Part shown: one piece after another, positions 29,744-38,659 of the stretch
Numbering within the stretch: the first letter of the stretch is position 1
Layout: each line of letters starts with the position of its first letter
NCBI GenBank assembly: GCA_014773175.1
Contig: VXCM01000940.1
Location: forward strand, 62,001-126,000
Origin: Lucifuga dentata
Taxonomy: Eukaryota; Chordata; Actinopteri; Ophidiiformes; Bythitidae
Reading direction: 5' to 3'
DNA: 64,000 nucleotides
Made by a program: the position numbers and the translations under genes
Notes under the pieces: generated by a model
What the model was told of the DNA's origin: nothing
The model's database searches: none
Seen by the model: the letters and a program-made list of their open reading frames with translations, nothing else

Positions 29744-32254
29744 TGCTCTCACCCTTTTGGACACCTTGGAGGCACTTTCTCTCCAAAACAGGGACAAATG
29801 CCATAACTTTTTTTCACTATGTTCAAACATTCTAAATCTTTCAGTATTTAGAGTTTTACACATTTAGCAGCATCACTAATGTAATCCAAGGAGCTGGCTT
29901 GTTGTGTGCCTGAAATATACATTTTGAAAAATGTATAACTTGAAAAAAACCCTTTGATCACCTACATTTTTTATGTGTTTTTATTGGCATTATTGAACCT
30001 GAGAATCTCTAAACTTAAAGCCAGGCCATTTTCCTGAAAATTTAAAAGGTTTTCTGTCAGTTGGTAAAGTAAATATGACTCCCATTGACATATGACTCCC
30101 ATATGACATATGACTCCCATTGTCATATGTTCAGAGTTTGCCTTCATTTTTGGGTATAAAACTTAGGTGGAAACTGCTTAAAAAACACCTCAGGGGTAAA
30201 GCGTTATTGGGCTCAAACATGCACTATCATAGATATGGTCCTTTAAATGCTTTTTTTTTTCCAGACAGAACATACTTGACACACACCATGTCACTGAGAG
30301 CTAAATTACATCTCTGAGTTGCGTCACATCTCGCTGCTCCTCCGACTCTGAGAGAAGGCTATGAGGATCCTGTGATATGCTGGGACGACGGTTTTTTTTT
30401 TTTTGAAGTGTTGTCAGGTTGATCTCTTGCTGCTACACGTCAGCAATTACAACTCAGCATGTCCCTAAAGTTGGCTCATATCCGCCACTGCACCTGCAGT
30501 GAAGTGGAACAAAGGGACAGTGAACACATCAGTTGTCATCCGTTCATGAGAGCAGAGGCGCTTCCCTCTACCGCTCGGCTTCCCAGGCCTGACCTAAATA
30601 TGACGTATTTAAATGAGACGCAGCTTTAGCAGCAAACGGAGAAGTGGCAGCTCTTTCTTCAACGCAATCCATCAAGTTTTTTTTTTTCATCTTTTGTGCT
30701 TTGAATAAGCCGATAAGTTCTCAGCCTGTCACGTTCTAAAGATCTTGTGATTTTCTTCTACACCTCCGCTTTCTTTGCTCCTGGATTTGCTACATCTCTG
30801 TCAGACAGCTGGGGAACTTAAGCCGATGGTGGCATTATAACATTACCTCCAAACGTCTCAACCATTCAAGTTATAATGCCATTGCTTTTATCTCCCTTTA
30901 CTTACTGTCCTAATATGCCAGCCTACTGTGAATCAAGCTTTCTATATGAGATGCACTACTTTCCTCTCAACAGGATTTGAACTGAACTAAGATCCAGGAA
31001 CTGGTCTACAGGTACTTCCCTTCAAAGAATTTACTTCAGTGCTGAGATCTGATGGTACAAAGAATAACCAGCCACTCCAAAAGGAGTAAAAATGCATGAA
31101 TTATATTGTCTTGGAATATCAGGAGCCTTTCAACAGTTTATTTTGTTCCAGTAACAAATAAAGCTGTGTGAATGAAAAGTGATACCTCTTGTAAATCACA
31201 TCACTGTGTGCTACTTTAACCAAGTAACCAAACACTGCAAATTTAATACAAAAACAGCTATGTAGTGGTTATTTAAATGCAAATGAAACCATCACAGTGC
31301 GGCGGTTTGTGAGTGGGGATGACAGCTCACTTTGGATTCTCCTTCACAAGAAAAATATGCATTTACAGTCACAACTGACAGAAAATAAGAGCAGTTTAAA
31401 GTGAAGAAAGTGTGCACAATCAGCGTCTGCGACCTAGTTTAGTTTCATCTGAAAAATAACATAAATAATCTAAATGAGATTCCATTTTAAGACAATACCC
31501 TTGAAATGTTTATGCACATTTTGAAAATTAAACTGTTATTTAAAAAAACATTATTTAAATAAACTGCCTAGTTATGAAAATGTGGGATTTGGGCAACTTA
31601 GAGGGTAAGCATTGGATAACTGTGCTGACGGGATGGAGCAGAGCTGAGAGGGAATGTCCTGTTAGTTAAAGTTCACAGATGGTCCACCATTTTTCAGGAA
31701 TTCAAAAGCTATTATTTTACTCAGAGGCTCGAGAAGCAAGGATTGAGGAGGCTTCCTCAGGGAGACACAAGCGAGGAAACATGATCCGATCCTCCACAGA
31801 AGCCTATTTTCTGACAGTCATGAGCCTTCACTGGAAGTCTGTTTCTGATTGGACAAATCTACTATGGCATGACATAGACGCATTATGAGTTTGATCAAAT
31901 GTGAACAGACTAATAACAGCAACAGCTCAGGTGCAAATTACTTTGATTATGAAGACATTATTTTGTCTGATTCGTCATCTTGTTAAAAGGACTAAAATGT
32001 GTGTTTGTTTCAGGTCTGAATGGTAAAGGTAACAAAAAAAAAAAACAAACAAAACACAACAAGTACACTCATATTAATCTGTTTCAACAAAATCCATTGA
32101 CATATTTAATAAAACATCCCATTTGGAAAAGTTCACTAAATGAACAGCTCTGATAATTACGTATAATAGGTATGCAGGTATGCACGCATGTCCTCAATGG
32201 GAAAATTAGTGATCAGCTCTCTTCCACGTTCATTTACAATATCAAGCAGCAGTG

Positions 32255-32290
<36 letters not shown>

Positions 32291-35200
32291 CATGCACAGT
32301 CTGTATCTTTCTCTCTCTCCCCTTATCTTTTGTCTCTCTCTCCCTGTCTCTGTCACCCGTCTGAGCAGATTAACCTGGCTGCAAAGGAGACACCTGCTGC
32401 AGGTAGAATGTTCCACTTCTGCCACAAGCAGGATGTCCTCGCTACATGTTTTTAGGCATCAGGAAGTACTTGTGATGAAATGAAAGAGATACTGTGAGTT
32501 TGGGAGCACATGCAGTGTACTCACAGAAAAGTGTGTGTGTTTGTGTGTGTGTACTGTTGGACAAACAACTATAAACCGGCAAAAAAATGAAACCGAAATA
32601 TGAAGTGAGCATGAAATTTTCTTTGTAAAGTTTGAGAAATTTGACAATGGTATCTGTTCAGCATGGAGGCGCTTTGCTGAAAATATAGAGGCTTCTACCA
32701 GCCAATCAGATTCAGCTTTTCACAGCTGATGACAGTGATCTACAGCACATCTGTGTAAAGTGTTTTAAAGGACCATACCACCCATTTTGCATGTTTGAGC
32801 CTAACATATTCAATTTTCATACACGTATGTTACTGACAATCATTTCCCTAAGCATACTACTGGAAAGGTGAATTATTATTTTTTTCTTACCTTCCAGACT
32901 GCCATTGCTTTCCGTTCATTCCGTTCATTTGATTCTATCAAAATCAACTTGTTGATTCTTGAAACATTCTTGGGAAAGGTAATCCATCATTGTGAACAAT
33001 ACGTGTATTCAGGTTTTTTGTTTAGAAGTTACATAATTTTAGTGTTAAAACACAATAAAAAGCACAGAGTGAATGTATGCCTCCACCGGGCAACATAGTT
33101 CCAAAAGAAGACCTGTGTTTATCGAAAAATTTTAATGACTGTGACTTCATAATTTTGCGTAACTATTAGCAGGTGAAACATAAATTTTTAAGGTGGGTGT
33201 ATCACTTGAATATTTGATTTTGAAAGATTAAGTGATTTTACAAAATATCAGGAAAGCTGAAATACGGTTTCTTTGGGAAATGATTTTCAGTAATGTAACG
33301 TATGAAAATTGAATAAGGTTCAAACATGAAAAATGGTACGGTACGGTCCTTTAAGGTAAAAAAAAAAAAAGTAAGTTAATAATTTGTAGCTCTTTCAATA
33401 TCAGATTTAGTTTCCAGACTTTTCCATAACTTTGCTCAAGGTGCAGAAATTTGCTTTCCAAACTTTCTGTACGACTCAAAAGATCTATATTTATCAGAAT
33501 TCAGAATCGATAATCGAAGTGGCCCAGATAGACAGAGACATCATAAATTTCCATAACCTCCATGATACTTAAAGCGTGGTGGGAATGTACTTCAAAATTT
33601 AATTTAATTTCCGAACTTTATGTCTGCTCATGTGTGCAACTACAGTATGTGAAAGTTAAAGGACTGTACCAGCGATTTTGCATGTCTGAACCCACCCACA
33701 TACACATTACATCACTGCCATTCATTTTTCCAAAGCATAAAATCATATTTTAGTTTTCATGTTATTTTTCCAAATCCCTTAATCTTTCAAAATCAAATGT
33801 TCAGGTGATACACCTAGCTTAAAGACTCAGTGTTTCTCTGTATAACCAAAAGTACAGTCATTTTACTATTTCTGGTAAAATAAGTCCTTTCTCCTATATT
33901 ATATTCCCTAGTGAAGATATATATTTTGCTTTGTATAGCTTCATGTTTGATCAGTAAAATTAAGTAAATTTGACAAAAAATAATAATAGTGTGTGATTCA
34001 CTGCGATGGATTACTTATCTCAAGCACGTTTCAAGTCTCTATAAGTAGATTTTAATAGCATACTGGAATGAACTAAAACTAATGGCTGCCTGGAAGTAGA
34101 AAAACAATTTGAAAATGTACATACTCTCATAGTATGCTTTGGCAAATGGTTGGCAGTAGTGTAATGTGGATGTGGGTTATGCTTGCAAAACCACCAATAT
34201 GATCCTTTAAGTAAGTCCTTTCTGAAGAACATCTATCAGCTTTCTTGGATTCATCTTTTCAAAAGAAGCCTTTGACCAGAAGACCCGAAAAACGCACAGA
34301 AATATGAAATATGTGCGTCAGCTCTGTTTGCAAAGACCTTGTTATCAGCATTATGTTGTAGGCGAGTGCAGCCAAGTCTGTTTGTGTCCTGAAGCTTATC
34401 AGTGCTGATGATGACATGAGTGTGTGTGACAGCACAGGCAGAATACACACCACTTTTAGATGCATGACTGAGCAGTGTCTGGGACGTAGCCAGAGATGCA
34501 TTTAAAATATGTGGCTGTTTTCCCTGATTTAAAAAAAAAAAAAAAAAAAATCAATACACCAAAGAAACTGATGTCAGTGTAAATAATGTCTTCTTGTTTC
34601 CTCTACAAAATACCAGAATTAAATACCAGACCATCAATTTAATGAATCATTTCAGAACACTTGTTCAGTGTTGTATTGTTTTGTTTTAGAAACCATCAGC
34701 ATAGATCTGCCACGCATCATGATTCCAAATTCAAGCTCTTTGGCTGAGTCATCACAGCCACCAATGATAATCCTCAAATGCTACTGCTGAAGACATCTCT
34801 TATTAAGAAAACATTTACAGCTGGCTGCCAAAGAGCTATTTTTTTTTCTCTGTCTATGTTCATCCAATACCATTAATACTGCATAGAAATACACAAGCAC
34901 TCATGCAAATCAGTATCTTGCTCAAGGGTACATCAATATAGAAGATGTTGGCCATCATGAAACCTGATATCCAACCTTCCAACTGAAGGACTTTTTTTTT
35001 TTTTTTTTTTTTTTTTNTTAAAAAAAAAAAAAAAACACAACCTGTGCCTGGAGCTTTTCCTGTTAATCCACTGTGACTGCCTGCAGTCATGCTGGAAAAG
35101 GAAATCATTATCTCTGTATGTTTATTCTGCTTTATGTGCTGGTGAATTGAGCCCTGGAGCATCGATAGTCTTGGTTGTCTGCAAGGTGACAAGTAAACAA

Positions 35201-35972
35201 TGTTTCCCTGGTCTGAGTGAGGTGGAGTTGATGGTGAAACCGGTCTTGTTTTGGCTACCAAGCAGCTTTCAGAGTCAACAGGGTATCCAAGTATCCGATA
35301 TTGGCCAAAGTGGTCAAAATTGGTGTTTTGGGAATAAATTAAACAGCATCACCAGCTACACTTGCTATTAAAATACAGATTCTGAAGTGAAATTGCTGAT
35401 TTTAAGGAGTTTTTCTTTGACTGTGGAGATTCCAATTACATTTCAAACTCAAAACAGTATTTCATAAACAAAATCATCTGTGAAAGAGGACATGTTATGC
35501 TTTTTGTTAATTCCCCTCATTTTATAGTATAATATAATATTGTCAAAGCTGAAAAACTTGAGTTTGACATCAATAGAAAAGCATCAATTAGGACAAACCC
35601 ATAGCTCCTGAACTGCCCTGAAAGTCTCATTTTTGATTGGCCTTTCATGTAACACATGATCAGACACAACCACATATGAGCCAGTGTTTTGCCTCTGCTC
35701 AGAAGAAAACAAGCTTTTCAAGAGAGAGCCTTAAAGAGACAGGACTTAAGAATGACCTGTTTTCACTCAGTGTGCACACTGGGGCTGCGGCAAGGGGAGG
35801 GGATAGCAAAGGTTATCAAAATAGACCTCTAAATGAAAGAAGAACATATAAATCTGATTTTTGTTTTGGGCAGAATTGACACAGTTGATTGAATTAAACA
35901 CCTTGTCCTTCTAGCTACAGCCAACTGACTTGTTAGTGAGGAGATTTTTGCCATGTATGTGGGAGCTGTATT

Positions 35973-36015
<43 letters not shown>

Positions 36016-38602
36016 TAAGAGCGCCTGCAGGTTTCTACACTGCAGAGAAGAATGCTAGAGAGAATATGTCACTGTTCATTTGCTTTGTGTGGGTGTCACT
36101 GATAGGCATTTGTTGCTTTGCTAATAACCTCCTACATGCTCTCAGCCAAATGTGCTGCACAAACAGTTTGATAAAATAATGAGTCAGTCGAGTGCTTCAA
36201 ACATTCATGAGATCATCTGGACGTTTCAGAATGTTATGTGGTGAGTTCTGGAGGTGATGATGTTGCATTGCTAATTGCACCGCAACATACAGTAATAACA
36301 AGTGTTACAACCCTGTGGTCGTATTTAGTCATGTTTGTATATGTAGTTGTGTTTGTGTCCCTTTGCCTTTCATTTTGTGCTGTCTCTCTTCGATATTGGC
36401 CTGTTGTGGGATATACCTGTACGTGTGTGTGTGTGTGTCAGTGTGTGCGTACAGGTAGCGTCCCTCATTGGATCAGTGGCACAGCACGTCAGATGCGGAT
36501 TGGTTCCTGGAGCCCGCGTTTGGAGGACGGCTCCTACGCTGATTGGCTGATGAAGATCAAGCTGGGATTCAAAAAGCCGCACCTGACAGCTCCTCAGTGC
36601 CGGCTGTTTCCCTGCCTCGTCCGCTCCCAACTAACGCTGCTTGTGTGTTTTGTGTTTCTGTTATTTTGTGTTATTCTGTCCATCATTCCATTCGGTTTGT
36701 AGTGCTGGCACTTAGTGATCCTAGAGAGGATACTTTGTGTTTCGTGCCAGGCTACCTGTGTGCATTCTGTTAACCTGGATAGTTCTGCTAGCTGTCAGTT
36801 TGTCATTTCTCCCATTCGGTTCATAGTGGTGGCTACTTTATGTGTTCTGTTAACCTGGTTTATCTTTGTGCTAGCTTTTCTGTTCTTTGTGCTTGTGTGT
36901 ATTTTATTTCCGTATTCGGTTTGTATATATTTGTTAATAAATATTGTTATTTATTTTACAGAAATACACTCTTGTTTTGGCCTTTCTTGGGAGCGGGCGT
37001 GGTAGGGGAGACCTCGAACGCATGTTGCGCCCAGTTCTCTAGGCTGGGTCGTAACACAAGTCATTTATTTCTAAGAACAGACAGATCAAACTGCACCTAT
37101 TGAGTCTTTCATGGGATAAACATGTCAGATTTTTTTTTTTTTTTTTTTNTTTTTTTTTTTTTTTTTTCCATTTATACTGGTGTAGCCTATGTCTAACCAT
37201 AAAGGCAGGAATCTCTGTCTGTCTGTCTGTGGCACCAGAACCTGACACTGTCTAATGTTGATATTCGACAGGTTTATTGCTCAGGACCCAAGGACATGCA
37301 GTGTCACATGTAAAGTTATTTGGATGAGTGGTTCTGGAAATGAGCTGTGCCAGTAAAAAGTAGTCTGCGCGGCATGATATGCTCCAGGTGCGGCAGCATA
37401 TGCTCCGGTCCAAGGGCACTGCAAACAAAGCCAGCTCACGAGGACGTGCAAAACAAAATTATGGCAGGCTGCAGCACACACCACAAAGTCCGGTGTTGTG
37501 CCAAAATCTGTATCCCTGCCGAAAAATGCATCCCCACTTCTGCTGAGATTTGCAGCCCCACTGTAAATAAGGAATGAAGGAATGAAATCAAGTTAAGAGC
37601 TCACATTTGGGACTCTTTGGATGTGACGGGTGCAGTTTGGTGCATGTGAGCCTCCTCAGGGATGAGAAAGGATGGGATGCATTTTTCAGCAAGTGCTCTT
37701 CTGCCTATAGGCAGAAGAGCAAACCTATAGGTTAGCAACCCCAGTATAAATAACTTTCTGAAGATGAAGGAATTAAATGACATTAAAAACTAATATTTGG
37801 GGTTATTTTTGTGAGACAGGGTGAGTTTGAATGTAACCCTCAGGTCCGAAAAAGGAGAGGATGCATTTTTTTGGCAGAAATATCAAATAAATAAAAATGG
37901 AGGACTGAATTGCTGCTGCCCAATACGCAAACTGTAGATATTACTGTTATTGCCTCCAAGAAGTGCCTGTTTGATAAAAGTTATTCAAAGGAATACTTAC
38001 AGTCTTGGGTTTATGTAATCCAAGACAATCAAACACAGCTAAACACAAACACAACCAAACATAACTAAACACAATCAAACACTTGTGTCCTTGTGTCCCC
38101 TTTAAAGCCGTGAGTGGGGATGCAATTCTTGGCAGGGATGCGGTTTTCGGCACACCAGCCCATTTTGAACGGGCACTGCAGTTACTTTAAATTCACCAAA
38201 AAAAAAAGGCCTTATGTCGCAATGTTAACAAGTCAAAAATTTCTCGACCCACCTCTGGATCTGGATCTTCACAAAAATCTAATGGGTTCCTCCCTGAGCC
38301 ATGCCTCACCAGGTCAAAATCCATTCAGAAAAGAAAATTAAAAACCTTGCTGGTGAAGGTGATATGTCGACACGAATGAATAATCATGTCATTGACATTT
38401 TGGAAGTGTTGGTGCTGTTTAAATGTAATTGCTGGGTGACCTGAGGAGATCCAAATGCCATTTTCACTGGGTTTGGAGGTAACTACCCCTTTAAAGAAGA
38501 TTTGTTTTAAAGACTTGCTGCAAGATGAGTGTTGCTTTAAGTCACAGTGATTCATGCTGTGTGCTGGAAGTAAGCTGACAAGGATGTAGACACCCACACC
38601 CA

Positions 38603-38659
<57 letters not shown>

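Noticed and set aside
36238..36702. Forward open frame of 154 codons with hydrophobic stretches
   Set aside because: It lies mostly inside the solo LTR and shows no protein-family signature.
38035..38092. Regular AAACACA-type units resembling a repeat array
   Set aside because: The units are irregular and lack unique spacers; this is a short degenerate minisatellite, not a CRISPR array.
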